Assembly: GCA_030039135.1 (NCBI GenBank)
Contig: JASHQN010000059.1
Span: 1-33,690, forward strand
DNA from: Thermoplasmata archaeon
GTDB lineage: Archaea > Thermoplasmatota > Thermoplasmata > Lutacidiplasmatales > UBA184
Direction of reading: 5' to 3'
DNA: 33,690 bases
Shown here: positions 6,623 to 14,582 of the stretch, in pieces
How positions within the stretch are numbered: the stretch's first letter is position 1
Layout of the letters: each line of letters opens with the position of its first letter
The notes under the pieces: model-generated
What the model saw: only the letters and a program-made list of their open reading frames with translations
Databases searched by the model: none
What the model was told of the DNA's origin: nothing
Program-made: the position numbers and the translations under genes

Positions 6623-7432
6623 ATGGCGTTCACAACGTTCATCGACGACCTCGCGCTCGTCGAGGTCCTTCTCCTGCTCGCCGCGGCCGTGTTCGCGTAC
6701 AGCGGCGTGATGATCTGGTGGGCGATCCGGACGAACCAGCCCGGAAGCGTGAAGAAGATCCTTCACGGAGCCGCCGTTCCGATCGGCGCGGTCGGCATAG
6801 CCACGACGGCGCTCTCGCTCTGGGGCGAGATGACCTGGCCGTTCCTGGCCTCGGACGGCCTCGCCGGCTACAATATCTTCTTCTTTGACGCGCTGCTCCT
6901 GTTCGGGCTGCTCCTCGTCGCGTACGCGACGGCGGCCTACTTCGGGACCCGCATGCAGTACGTGGGCCTGTTCGCGTTGGTCGCCGGTGGAGTGACCGCG
7001 TTCTACGGGTACACGGGCTACACCGCAAGCCCCGCGTTCACGAAGGACCCCCTGGACACGCTGCTCCTCTACCTCGGCTTCGCGGTCGCGGGGATCCTCG
7101 CGTTCCCGGCGAGCGTGATCATCGACTACTACCTCGACTCGGTCGCGGCGCTGAAGGCACCGTTCCGCACCACGCCGTCCCCGGCGGCCGCCGCTCGGCC
7201 GCGGGGGATGGGCACGCGCGGCGCGCAGCCGGTGAACCCGGCTCGCGAGGCCGCCCCGGCGAACGCTCCGGAGTCGGAGGCAACGCCCGAGGTCTACCAC
7301 GTCCCGGTGTGGGTGCAGACGTTCCTGCTGCTGTTCCCCGTGTTCATGGCCATCGCCGGATTCGCCGCGCTCTGGTACTTCGGCATCACGCTGCCGGGGC
7401 ACCTCGGCTCGGGGCCGGGAGCGGCGCCGTAG
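6623..7432 (+). CDS. DUF981-type integral membrane protein
   Basis: A 269-residue membrane protein with about seven hydrophobic segments. The first roughly 180 residues follow the pattern of archaeal DUF981 proteins: an N-terminal helix (DLALVEVLLLLAAAVFAY), a Trp-rich loop (ALSLWGEMTWPF), the GYNIFFFDALLLFGLLL motif, then further helices with YVGLFALVAGGVTAFYGY and LLLYLGFAVAGILAFPASVI. A Pro/Ala/Arg linker (about 185-225) leads to one extra C-terminal helix (WVQTFLLLFPVFMAIAGFAALWYF). The family has no established function. The start is supported by AGAGGAG 7-13 nt before ATG. Its position between a sensor kinase and a response regulator suggests a stress- or membrane-linked role, by inference only. 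Confidence 0.75.
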   Translation: MAFTTFIDDLALVEVLLLLAAAVFAYSGVMIWWAIRTNQPGSVKKILHGAAVPIGAVGIATTALSLWGEMTWPFLASDGLAGYNIFFFDALLLFGLLLVAYATAAYFGTRMQYVGLFALVAGGVTAFYGYTGYTASPAFTKDPLDTLLLYLGFAVAGILAFPASVIIDYYLDSVAALKAPFRTTPSPAAAARPRGMGTRGAQPVNPAREAAPANAPESEATPEVYHVPVWVQTFLLLFPVFMAIAGFAALWYFGITLPGHLGSGPGAAP

Positions 7433-7476
7433 CAAAGAACCACCTCACGGATCGGGTCGCGCCAACCCCTTCGACC

Positions 7477-7501
7477 GTCCGGGGGAGGATCTCCCCCGGA
7501 C
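7477..7501 (+). terminator. strong GC hairpin after the DUF981 gene
   Basis: GTCCGGGGGAG and CTCCCCCGGAC form perfect 11-bp arms around a 3-nt loop (GAT), 44 nt beyond the stop codon and followed by CCTGATTTCTC. It is the strongest hairpin seen in the window. It probably separates this gene from the downstream regulator as a 3'-end structure. It could instead affect expression of the gene at 7553. Confidence 0.5.
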
Positions 7502-7552
7502 GCCCTGATTTCTCACGGCAACGCTAATCCCGCCGTAGCGCTCGGCCGGGCC

Positions 7553-8617
7553 GTGCGGATCCTGGTCGTAGATGACGACCCCGTTTTCCGCGAGGAGCTC
7601 GCCGAGCTCCTTCGGGACGACGGGCACGTCGCCACCGCCGCGCCTTCCGTGCCGAAGGCGATCGAGTTCCTCGAGCACGAAGAGGCCGACCTCGTGATCA
7701 CCGACCTCAAGATGCCCCGCCACGGAGGGCTCGACCTCCTTCGAGAGGTCCGCGCCCGCTGGCCCCGGACGCTGGTCGTGGTCGTCACGGGCTACGCCAC
7801 GGTCGAGACCGCGCTCGACGCGATGAAGATGGGGGCCTTCGACTACGTGCGGAAGCCGTTCCGCGTCGAACAGGTCCGCGAGACGCTTCGCCTGGCGGCG
7901 CAGGAGCACGAGTTCGAGTCCCCCCACGAGACCTACCGCGACCCCGTCCGAGAGGCGCGCGCGTTGGCCGCCTCGGGAAAGCACGAAGTGCTGTTCTTCG
8001 GGGAGCGGGCGCCGGCGGAAGCGCCCCACCTTCGCACCGCCCCCCTCGACCCGACGAACCCCGCAGAGCTCGTCGACCGGGCCGAGGCATTCATCGCAGA
8101 GCACCCCGACGCCGCGATCGTGATCGCCGGGGTCGAGCGGATGGTGGAAAACCATCGCCTCGAAGACATCGTCACGATCCTCGATCGGCTCCGAGAGGAC
8201 CTCGCCGGTCACGGGCCGTTGCGGGTCGGATTCAACCCGCGGCGGCTCCCTCCCGCGGTCGCGGCCGCGCTCGCCGGGGCTGTCGCCGCGGAGGAGACCC
8301 ATGCGACCCTCGAAGCGCTCGCGAACCCCATCCGTCGCCGTATCCTCCAGCGCCTAGAGGGAGCGCCGGCTTCCTTCGGAGAGACGATGGCGGCCGCGGG
8401 GCTCGACGATTCGCCGAAGATGGCGTTCCATCTGCGCCGCTTGGCCGAGACGGGCCTCATCCTCCACGAGGCGGAGACCTACCGTCTGACCGCCCGGGGG
8501 GAGGCGGTGGCCCGCCTGCTCTCGGACGCGACGTTCCTTCCGCCCGCGGACGACTCCGGGAACCTCGCCTTCCCCGGCCGCTCGACCCCGGGCGCGAAGC
8601 GGCCCCGGTCCCGTTAG
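7553..8617 (+). CDS. response regulator: receiver - DUF835-like - winged-helix DNA-binding
   Basis: A 354-residue transcription regulator. Residues 1-120 are an intact receiver: acidic cluster D7-D9, phosphoacceptor D51 (ITDLKMP), T79 and K101 (VRKPF). Residues about 143-231 resemble DUF835, a domain of archaeal signalling proteins (AIVIAGVERMVENHRLEDIVTILDRLRE, then LRVGFNPRRL). Residues about 250-322 form an ArsR-type winged helix (LEALANPIRRRILQRLE, a recognition helix SPKMAFHLRRLAETGLI, and a wing TYRLTARGEAVARLL). The start is GTG 7553. There is no kinase next to it in the same unit. The PAS kinase 1.1 kb upstream is the nearest candidate partner. Phosphorylation probably alters DNA binding. 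The target promoters are unknown. Confidence 0.85.
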   Translation: MRILVVDDDPVFREELAELLRDDGHVATAAPSVPKAIEFLEHEEADLVITDLKMPRHGGLDLLREVRARWPRTLVVVVTGYATVETALDAMKMGAFDYVRKPFRVEQVRETLRLAAQEHEFESPHETYRDPVREARALAASGKHEVLFFGERAPAEAPHLRTAPLDPTNPAELVDRAEAFIAEHPDAAIVIAGVERMVENHRLEDIVTILDRLREDLAGHGPLRVGFNPRRLPPAVAAALAGAVAAEETHATLEALANPIRRRILQRLEGAPASFGETMAAAGLDDSPKMAFHLRRLAETGLILHEAETYRLTARGEAVARLLSDATFLPPADDSGNLAFPGRSTPGAKRPRSR

Positions 8618-8647
8618 GCGGCAGGGCTTACGCGGGGGCAACCGAGC

Positions 8648-8655
8648 CTTTAAGT
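8648..8655 (+). promoter_or_regulatory. TATA box of the pirin gene
   Basis: CTTTAAGT lies about 40 bp upstream of ATG 8691, giving a leader of about 14 nt that includes GAGGA (8679-8683), a plausible ribosome-binding site 7 nt before the start. Confidence 0.55.
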
Positions 8656-8667
8656 TACCTAGGGTAA
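8655..8667. promoter_or_regulatory. operator-like inverted repeat in the pirin promoter
   Basis: TTACC and GGTAA are perfect arms around TAG, directly abutting the TATA box and upstream of the predicted start of transcription. This is the classic place for a repressor to block initiation. Sites of this look are used by MarR- and ArsR-type regulators, but the binding protein here is unknown. Confidence 0.45.
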
Positions 8668-8690
8668 TTGAGTGTACTGAGGAAACTCTC

Positions 8691-9566
8691 ATGCCCGAAC
8701 CTCCCCGCTCGATCATGCACCGCTTCCCCGGCGTCCCCACGCTGGAAGGGGCGGGAGTCCGCCTCCGCCGGTCGTTCTCGAACCCCGAGGTGCCGCTGTT
8801 CGATCCGTTCCTCCTGCTCGACCGCTTTGGCTCGTCGAACCCCGAGGACTACCTCGCGGGGTTCCCGTGGCACCCCCACCGTGGGATCGAGACGGTGACC
8901 TACGTGCTGGATGGGCGCGTCGAGCACGGGGATACGCTCGGCAACTCCGGGATCATCGGTTCCGGCGACGTCCAGTGGATGAACTCGGGCAGTGGGATCA
9001 TCCACCAGGAGATGCCCCAGCGGTCCGACGGCGGCATGTCGGGCTTCCAGTTGTGGGTGAACCTGCCCGCTCGCGAGAAGATGTCCGTACCCGCCTACCA
9101 CGGCCTCACGTCGAACGAGATCCCTGAGGTCACGAGCGACGCCGGCGACCGGGTCAAGGTCGTCGCCGGCTCCTTCGGACGCGTCGAAGGCCCGGTGCGC
9201 GGGATTCCGGTCGACCCCACCTACCTCGACGTCCGCGTGCCGCCGCACGGGACGTTCGAGCTACCGACCGTGCCGGGATACACCGTGTTCGCCCACGCGA
9301 TCGACGGGAGCGGATCGTTCGCGGGTACCGACCGGCGGCCCGTGGTCGGCGGAGAGACCGTGCTCTTCGGTCCCGGCGGGCCGGTCCGTGCCGAGGCGGG
9401 AGAGTCGGGGCTCCGGTTCCTCTTCGTCGAGGGCCGCCCGCTCCGCGAACCCGTGGCCTGGTACGGACCGATCGTGATGAACGATCGGTCCGAGCTCCTG
9501 ACCGCGGCACGAGAGCTGCGCAACGGCGAGTTCATCAAGCACCGTCGGCCGGTCGTCGAGGAGTAG
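8691..9566 (+). CDS. pirin family protein
   Basis: A 291-residue bicupin of the pirin family, at the normal family length. The N-terminal cupin has the metal ligands expected from pirin structures: His61 and His63 in WHPHRGIETVTYV, and His105 and Glu107 in GSGIIHQEMPQ. The second cupin is more degenerate, as usual. Family members bind Fe and include quercetin dioxygenases and redox-responsive transcription cofactors, so the cellular role is not fixed by sequence. The gene has its own TATA box with an overlapping palindrome. Its last 32 bp overlap the convergent end of lysK. Confidence 0.9.
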   Translation: MPEPPRSIMHRFPGVPTLEGAGVRLRRSFSNPEVPLFDPFLLLDRFGSSNPEDYLAGFPWHPHRGIETVTYVLDGRVEHGDTLGNSGIIGSGDVQWMNSGSGIIHQEMPQRSDGGMSGFQLWVNLPAREKMSVPAYHGLTSNEIPEVTSDAGDRVKVVAGSFGRVEGPVRGIPVDPTYLDVRVPPHGTFELPTVPGYTVFAHAIDGSGSFAGTDRRPVVGGETVLFGPGGPVRAEAGESGLRFLFVEGRPLREPVAWYGPIVMNDRSELLTAARELRNGEFIKHRRPVVEE

Positions 9567-10587
9567 TCGGTCCGCGGGACCCGGCGAGGCGTTCGAACGC
9601 GCTCGTGAGCACGGTGACCGCTCGCGTAAGCTCGTCGTCGGCGAGCGACTCGCGTGCCGTGTGATCGAGCCGGGAGTCTCCGGGACCGTAGGCAGCCGCC
9701 GGGACCTTCCAGGCCGGCGCGACCACGTTCAGGTCGGACGTCCCGCTCTTGCGCCAGAGCGTGGGCCGGGCGCCGAGGCCGCGGATCCCGTGCGCGAGCG
9801 CCACGACCGCCGGGTTCGCGCGCGGCACCTCGACCGGCTCGACCCGTATCCGAACCTGGATCCGGGGCCGCCCGGGCTCGGTCGGAAGGAGCGCGAGCAC
9901 GCTCCCGGTGGTCAATCCGGGCGGGAGACGGAAGTCGACCGTGACGCGGACGGTCTCCACGTCGCCGGTCCGTCGGGTATCGACCGCGACGACCTTCGCG
10001 GTGAGCGATTGGAACAGCGACTCCGTCTGACGCGCCGTCGCGAGCGCGCGTACGGCGGCCGACCAATCGAGGGCGACGTCCGTCGTGGTCGGGGTGGGCG
10101 AGGAGTAGTGGGTGCGTCGCCCTCGGAACGTTGCGGTGAGCTGAAGCTCCCCCTTGTATCCGATCGTCACCCCGTCCCAGCGACTGGGTTCGCCGACGAT
10201 CACGACGTCCGGAGCGGGACCGGATAGGAGATGCACAGCCCCCCGGCTGTCGACCTCTTCGCCCACCGCCGCGACCACGACCAGCGAACCGGGGCCCGCG
10301 AACCGCGTGCCGGCGCAGAGGGCGGCGGCGAGGGACCCCTTCGCGTCGACCGCGCCCCGACCGTGGGTGCGCCCGCCGCCGCGGCGTGCGGGGCGCTCGC
10401 CTTCGACGGTGTCGATGTGGCCCAGGAAGCAGATCCGGGGTCGTCCGCGGCCACGTCGCGCGATCCCGTTCCCGGCGCGGTCGATCGAGGCCGAGTACCC
10501 GAGACCCCGCGCGATCGCACAGAACTCCCGGACCGCGCCGCGCTCACGTCCCGAAGGACTGTACCGGCGCAGGAGGCGCAGCAGCAC
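9535..10587 (-). CDS. lysK: [LysW]-L-ornithine/L-lysine hydrolase
   Basis: An M20/M28-type zinc peptidase of 350 residues that releases the finished amino acid (here most likely ornithine) from the C-terminal Glu of LysW. Motifs: the zinc-ligand stretches LGHIDTVEG and GRGAVDAKGSLAAAL, the catalytic AAVGEEVDSRGA, VIVGEPSRWDGVTIGYKGEL, and a C-terminal segment with SGTSDLN and DHTARE. It is the last gene of the arginine operon. The start is GTG 10587, one base after the lysJ stop. The final 32 bp overlap the pirin gene on the other strand. LysK enzymes can act in lysine or arginine synthesis. The argG/argH context argues for arginine. Confidence 0.92.
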   Translation of the reverse strand: MLLRLLRRYSPSGRERGAVREFCAIARGLGYSASIDRAGNGIARRGRGRPRICFLGHIDTVEGERPARRGGGRTHGRGAVDAKGSLAAALCAGTRFAGPGSLVVVAAVGEEVDSRGAVHLLSGPAPDVVIVGEPSRWDGVTIGYKGELQLTATFRGRRTHYSSPTPTTTDVALDWSAAVRALATARQTESLFQSLTAKVVAVDTRRTGDVETVRVTVDFRLPPGLTTGSVLALLPTEPGRPRIQVRIRVEPVEVPRANPAVVALAHGIRGLGARPTLWRKSGTSDLNVVAPAWKVPAAAYGPGDSRLDHTARESLADDELTRAVTVLTSAFERLAGSRGPTTPRRPADGA

Positions 10588-10588
10588 G

Positions 10589-11755
10589 TCAGCGGGCTCC
10601 GTGAACGATCACCTCCGCGATCGCGTCGAGGCCGTTGTGCCAGTCGTCCTCTCCGATGACGAGCGGGGGCAGGAGCCGAAGCACCGTCGCGCCGGCCGGG
10701 ATCGCCAGGTACCCCTTCGCTTCGAGCGCGCGCAGGTAGGGGGCGACCTTCTCGCGGAGCTCGATGCCGATCAGTAGGCCCTGCCCCCGGACCTCGCGGA
10801 CCCGTTCTTCGGGCAGCTCGGAGAGCCTCGCCATGGCGAGCGCCCCGAGGCGCTCGGCCCGCTCGGCGAGGCGCTCGCGGACGGTGACGTCGAGCGCGGC
10901 GATCCCGGCGGCGCACGCGAGGGGATTCCCGCCGAACGTCGAGTGGTGGGTCCCGCGGAAGCGGGCCTCGACCTCGGTGGACGTGACGGTGGCGCCGATC
11001 GGCACCCCCCCGGCCAGCGACTTCGCGAGCGTGAGGAGGTCCGGCACGACCCCCGAGTGCTCGAACGCGAAGAGCCGGCCGGTCCGAGCGATGCCGGTCT
11101 GCACCTCGTCGAACGCGAGCAGGGCGCCGGAACGATCGGCGATCGACCGAGCCGCTCGGAGGTACTCGCTCGTCGCGACGTGGACCCCGCCCTCGCCCTG
11201 GACCGGCTCGAGGAGGATGAGCCCGGTAGAACCATCGACGGCGCGCTCGAGCGCCGAGGCGTCGTTGAACGGGACGTGCGAAAACCCGGGGACGAGCGGT
11301 TCGAACGGCTCGCGGAGCTCCCGTCGCCACGTCGCGCTGAGCGCGCCGAGCGTCCGGCCGTGGAACCCGCGCATCGCGGCGACGACGCCGGATCGACCGG
11401 TCGCGCTCCGCGCGATTTTGATCGCGGCCTCGACCGCCTCGGTCCCCGAATTCGAGAGAAACACCCGACCGAACGAGGGTGGCAGGAGCCCGAGCAGCTT
11501 TTCGAGGAACGCCGTGCGCACCGGGTTGCCGTACCCGCTGCCGAGATAGAGAAGGGTCCGGGCCTGCTCCGCGACCGCCGCGGCGATGTCCGGATGGGCC
11601 GCGCCGAGGCTCCCTGCGCCGTGCGTTGCGCCGAGGTCGACATAGCGACGGCCCTGCTCGTCCCAAAGTCCCGCCTTGTCGCCCCGCACGATCGTCAGCC
11701 GTCGCGCACCACCGCTACCGAACTCGATCGACGGCCGCGCGGTCGAGTCGCTCAT
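10589..11755 (-). CDS. lysJ: [LysW]-glutamate semialdehyde/aminoadipate semialdehyde aminotransferase
   Basis: A class-III PLP aminotransferase of 388 residues that converts the LysW-bound semialdehyde to LysW-bound ornithine (or lysine), using glutamate as donor. Visible are the cofactor region HGRTLGALSATW, FDEVQTGIARTGRLFAFEHSG with the PLP-contacting Asp, and LTLAKSLAGGVPIGA with the Schiff-base Lys. The N-terminal YVDLGATHGAGSLGAAHPD matches ArgD/LysJ proteins. The start is ATG 11755, overlapping the lysZ stop as ATGA, so translation is probably coupled. The open frame extends upstream without recognisable protein sequence and is not used. Confidence 0.93.
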   Translation of the reverse strand: MSDSTARPSIEFGSGGARRLTIVRGDKAGLWDEQGRRYVDLGATHGAGSLGAAHPDIAAAVAEQARTLLYLGSGYGNPVRTAFLEKLLGLLPPSFGRVFLSNSGTEAVEAAIKIARSATGRSGVVAAMRGFHGRTLGALSATWRRELREPFEPLVPGFSHVPFNDASALERAVDGSTGLILLEPVQGEGGVHVATSEYLRAARSIADRSGALLAFDEVQTGIARTGRLFAFEHSGVVPDLLTLAKSLAGGVPIGATVTSTEVEARFRGTHHSTFGGNPLACAAGIAALDVTVRERLAERAERLGALAMARLSELPEERVREVRGQGLLIGIELREKVAPYLRALEAKGYLAIPAGATVLRLLPPLVIGEDDWHNGLDAIAEVIVHGAR

Positions 11756-12546
11756 GAGAAGACCGTCCCCTCCCCGGCGAGCGCGTGGCTTACCGGGCCA
11801 TCGACCTGGGACGAGGCGATCACGACCCGGCCCACTCCGCCCGCGAGGGCGCGCTGCGCGGCGAGCACTTTCTTGCGCATACGCCCTTCGGCGAACGGCA
11901 GCACGGCGTCGATCTCGGAGCGATCGACTCGGCGGACCAGGCTCGCCGGGTCGGACACGTCGCGAAGGAGGCCCGGGACGTTCGTGAGCAGGACGAGCGC
12001 ATCGGCCCCGAGCGCGACCGCGACCTCGGCGGCAATGCGGTCGGCGTCGACGTTGACGATCTCGCCCTGTGCGGTGATCGCCGGCGGACCGATCACGGGC
12101 ACGCAGCCCAGGCCCGCGATCCCGCGCAATAGCTCGCCGTCGACCCGCGTGATCGTGCCGGACCAATCGTCGCGAACGTGGACCACCCGCTCTCCAAGGA
12201 CCGCCCGAACCCCGTGCTTGCGCTCCGCGAGGACGAGCCGGCCATCGACCCCCGAGAGGCCCACGGCGCGGACGCCCCTCCGCGCGAACGCCGCCACGGC
12301 TTCGGTCTGGACGGTTCCGGCGAGCGCCATCACCACGGTCGCGAGCTGCGCCGGATCGTTGTGCCGCGAGACGACCCCGCTCGGCGACGTGAGGTACTCC
12401 GAGGGGTGGCCGAGCGCTTCCGCGAGACGATCGACCGACTCCGAACCGCCGTGAACGAGGACGTAATCCGTTCGGGAGACGAGGTCCGAAACGACCGGGT
12501 CGAGCCGGTTCCCGAGGGCCCCGCCCACCTTGACGACGATCGTCAT
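11752..12546 (-). CDS. lysZ: [LysW]-L-glutamate/aminoadipate kinase
   Basis: An amino-acid kinase of 264 residues, the usual length for ArgB/LysZ, that phosphorylates the side-chain carboxylate of LysW-bound glutamate or aminoadipate. Motifs: VVKVGGALGN at the N-terminus, YVLVHGGSESVDRLA, VIGPPAITAQGEIVNVDADRIAAEVAVALGADALVLLTNVPGLL in the nucleotide-binding half, and MRKKVLAAQRAL near the C-terminus. ATG 12546 begins 8 nt after the argC stop. The longer upstream frame is not protein-like. It is the fourth LysW-pathway gene in the operon (after lysW, lysX and argC). It acts in the cytosol on a protein-bound substrate, which distinguishes it from the acetylglutamate kinase of the bacterial route. 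Confidence 0.92.
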   Translation of the reverse strand: MTIVVKVGGALGNRLDPVVSDLVSRTDYVLVHGGSESVDRLAEALGHPSEYLTSPSGVVSRHNDPAQLATVVMALAGTVQTEAVAAFARRGVRAVGLSGVDGRLVLAERKHGVRAVLGERVVHVRDDWSGTITRVDGELLRGIAGLGCVPVIGPPAITAQGEIVNVDADRIAAEVAVALGADALVLLTNVPGLLRDVSDPASLVRRVDRSEIDAVLPFAEGRMRKKVLAAQRALAGGVGRVVIASSQVDGPVSHALAGEGTVFS

Positions 12547-12554
12547 CGAGCGCT

Positions 12555-13580
12555 CTAGATCGGGTGGAGACCGGGGAAATCGAGCCCCGTCGTTTCCGGG
12601 AACCCGGCCCGGAGGTTGAGGCACTGCACCGCGTTCCCCGCGGCCCCCTTCATCAGATTGTCCAGCGCGGCAATCGCCACGATCCGCTCGGCATGGGCAT
12701 CGGCGGCGAAGCCGAGATCGCAATAGTTGGTGCCGGCGAGGATCTTAGGCTCCGGCTCCCGGTGGATCCCGTCCGTCTCGTGGACGATCCGTACGAACGG
12801 TTCCGAGCCGTAGGCGGCCCGGTAGGTCCGCCAAAGGTCCTTCTCGTCCACCGGCCGGGTGCGGAAGGCGTGGCACGTGGCGAGCACCCCCCGGACGGCT
12901 TCGACCGCGTGGCAAGAAAGGGCCACCCGTACGCCGGTCTCCTGCTCGATTTCGGCAGTATGGCGGTGTCCGGCGGGGGCGTACGCCCGCATGACCCCCG
13001 ACCGCTCCGCATGAAGCCCCGCCGGTCCGGAGTCTTGGCCGCTGGCGGACGAACCGCTCTTCGCGTCGACCACGACGTGGGCCGGGTCGATGAGCGACGC
13101 GGCGACGAGCGGGCGGAGGGCGAGGATCGAGGCGGTCGCGATGCACCCGGGCACGGCGATCAGCCGCGCGGACCGGATCGCGTCGCGATGGACCTCGGGG
13201 AGCCCGTAGACCGCTTCGGCGAGGAGCTCCGGGTGGGGGTGCTGCCGCCCGTAGTAGGCCGGGTATTGGGCGGGGTCGTGGAGCCGGTAGTCCGCGGAGA
13301 GGTCAATCACGGTCCCGTCGGCACCGAGGAGCCCGGGGACCCGCTCCATCGATCCGCCGTGGGGCGTGGCAAGGAACGTGATGTCCGCGGCCCGGAGGGC
13401 GGAGTGGGGTGCGAACGTGAGGGACGTCCACTTCCGAAGGTTCGGGTGAGCCCGTCCGACCGCTTTTCCGGCCAAGGTGTCGGAGGTGACCTGGTCGACC
13501 TCGACGCCCGGATGGCGGAGCAGGAGCCGCAGAAGCTCTCCGCCCACGTAACCCGAGCCGCCGACGATCGCGACCTTCAT
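12555..13580 (-). CDS. argC: [LysW]-L-glutamyl/aminoadipyl phosphate reductase
   Basis: An ArgC/LysY-type NADPH-dependent reductase of 341 residues, making the LysW-bound semialdehyde from the acyl phosphate. It has the Rossmann start VAIVGGSGYVGGELLRLL, FLATPHGGSM, the active-site region VPGCIATASILALRPL with its Cys, and VVDAKSGSSASG followed by a His-rich APAGHRHTAEI loop, as in ArgC structures. The start ATG 13580 overlaps the lysX stop by ATGA. The carrier-bound rather than acetylated substrate is inferred from the adjoining lysW and lysX. Confidence 0.93.
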   Translation of the reverse strand: MKVAIVGGSGYVGGELLRLLLRHPGVEVDQVTSDTLAGKAVGRAHPNLRKWTSLTFAPHSALRAADITFLATPHGGSMERVPGLLGADGTVIDLSADYRLHDPAQYPAYYGRQHPHPELLAEAVYGLPEVHRDAIRSARLIAVPGCIATASILALRPLVAASLIDPAHVVVDAKSGSSASGQDSGPAGLHAERSGVMRAYAPAGHRHTAEIEQETGVRVALSCHAVEAVRGVLATCHAFRTRPVDEKDLWRTYRAAYGSEPFVRIVHETDGIHREPEPKILAGTNYCDLGFAADAHAERIVAIAALDNLMKGAAGNAVQCLNLRAGFPETTGLDFPGLHPI

Positions 13581-14428
13581 CGCCGGCCCACCTCGATGGC
13601 GTACTCGACGATGGCCCCCGCGATGTCGGCGCCCGTCGTGGCGCCGAGGGCCTTGAACTCGGGTGTTGGGTTGACCTCGTGCACGACAAGGCCACCGGGC
13701 GACTCCATGAGGTCGACCGCGAGCACCCCACCTCCCATCGCGGCCGCCGCGCGGAGCGCGAGCTCGGTGAGCTCGGGGGTCAGCGGGAGCGGCTCGGTCG
13801 TCGCCCCACGCGCGGCGTTCGTGCGCCAGGCGCTCGATCGCCGGTACATCCCGGCGATCGCCCGATCCCCGACGACGAAGACCCGGAGGTCCCGCCCCGG
13901 CTTCGGAACGAACTCTTGGACGTAGAACACCGAGTGGACCGGCGACGGAAGCGCGCTCTTGTGCTCGAGGATCTGCTCGGCCTCTTCCGGCGAGGAGACC
14001 TTCGCCATCAGCCGTCCCCACGAACCGATCGCGGGCTTCAGCACCGCCGGGTATCCGATCCGCTCGATCGCCCGCAGCGCCGCCTCGGGCGAGAGCGCGA
14101 TGACGGTCTTCGGCGTCGGGACGCCGCGTTCGGCGAGTCGGAGGGATGCCCGGATCTTGTCCCCGGCGAGCTCCGTCACCTCGGGCGCATTGACGACCGG
14201 GATCCCGTAGTGGGCGAAGCACCACGCGGCATAGACGGACCGCGTGTGACTCACGGAACGGTCAACGACGACGTCGGCGAGGAGGTCGGGCCCTTCGAGA
14301 CCGAACGTCACCTCGGCGTCGTCGAGGCGAACGACCTCAAGGCCCCGCGATGCCGCGGCCGCGAGGAGGGCCTTCTCCTCGGGGCGGACGATCGTGTAGA
14401 AGACCCCGAACCGGAACCCGTCACTCAC
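13577..14428 (-). CDS. lysX: glutamate/aminoadipate-LysW ligase (LysX/ArgX, ATP-grasp)
   Basis: An ATP-grasp ligase of 283 residues that joins the amino group of glutamate (or aminoadipate) to the C-terminal Glu of LysW, protecting it for the following steps. Motifs: VVVDRSVSHTRSVYAAWCFAHYGIPVVN, AGDKIRASLRLAERGVPTPKT, YPAVLKPAIGSWGRLMAKV (nucleotide Lys) and the metal-binding VDLMESPGGLVVHEVNPTPEF. The start is GTG 14428, overlapping the end of lysW by 8 bp. Residues around RTNAARGA fall where related enzymes have NTARGG and may bear on substrate choice. No other lysine-pathway gene is present, so an arginine-specific ArgX role is favoured. Confidence 0.92.
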   Translation of the reverse strand: MSDGFRFGVFYTIVRPEEKALLAAAASRGLEVVRLDDAEVTFGLEGPDLLADVVVDRSVSHTRSVYAAWCFAHYGIPVVNAPEVTELAGDKIRASLRLAERGVPTPKTVIALSPEAALRAIERIGYPAVLKPAIGSWGRLMAKVSSPEEAEQILEHKSALPSPVHSVFYVQEFVPKPGRDLRVFVVGDRAIAGMYRRSSAWRTNAARGATTEPLPLTPELTELALRAAAAMGGGVLAVDLMESPGGLVVHEVNPTPEFKALGATTGADIAGAIVEYAIEVGRR

Positions 14429-14582
14429 CCCAGTCCTCGGCCTCTTTCGGGGCAGGCTGGACGGAGAACGGCTCGGTACCGAGCACCTCGAGCTCGGTGC
14501 CGCAGTCGGGACAGGGGAACACTTCGCCCAACACCTTGTCGTGGCTCTCGACGATCGCTGCGCATTCTGGGCATTCGGTCAT
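14421..14582 (-). CDS. lysW: LysW amino-group carrier protein
   Basis: A 53-residue acidic carrier protein. It has a zinc ribbon with paired cysteines C4/C7 (CPEC) and C24/C27 (CPDCG), and ends in EDWGE, the conserved C-terminus whose last Glu is the attachment point for the substrate amino group. Intermediates stay bound to it while LysX, ArgC, LysZ and LysJ act, and LysK releases the product. ATG 14582 overlaps the argH stop (ATGA), and its end overlaps lysX. It is short enough to be missed by automated gene calling, but its motifs and operon position are unambiguous. Confidence 0.95.
   Translation of the reverse strand: MTECPECAAIVESHDKVLGEVFPCPDCGTELEVLGTEPFSVQPAPKEAEDWGE

Noticed and set aside
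11756..12166. Upstream extension of the lysJ frame
   Set aside because: It lies inside lysZ in another frame and is Arg-rich; ATG 11755 overlaps the lysZ stop as ATGA, the pattern of the operon.
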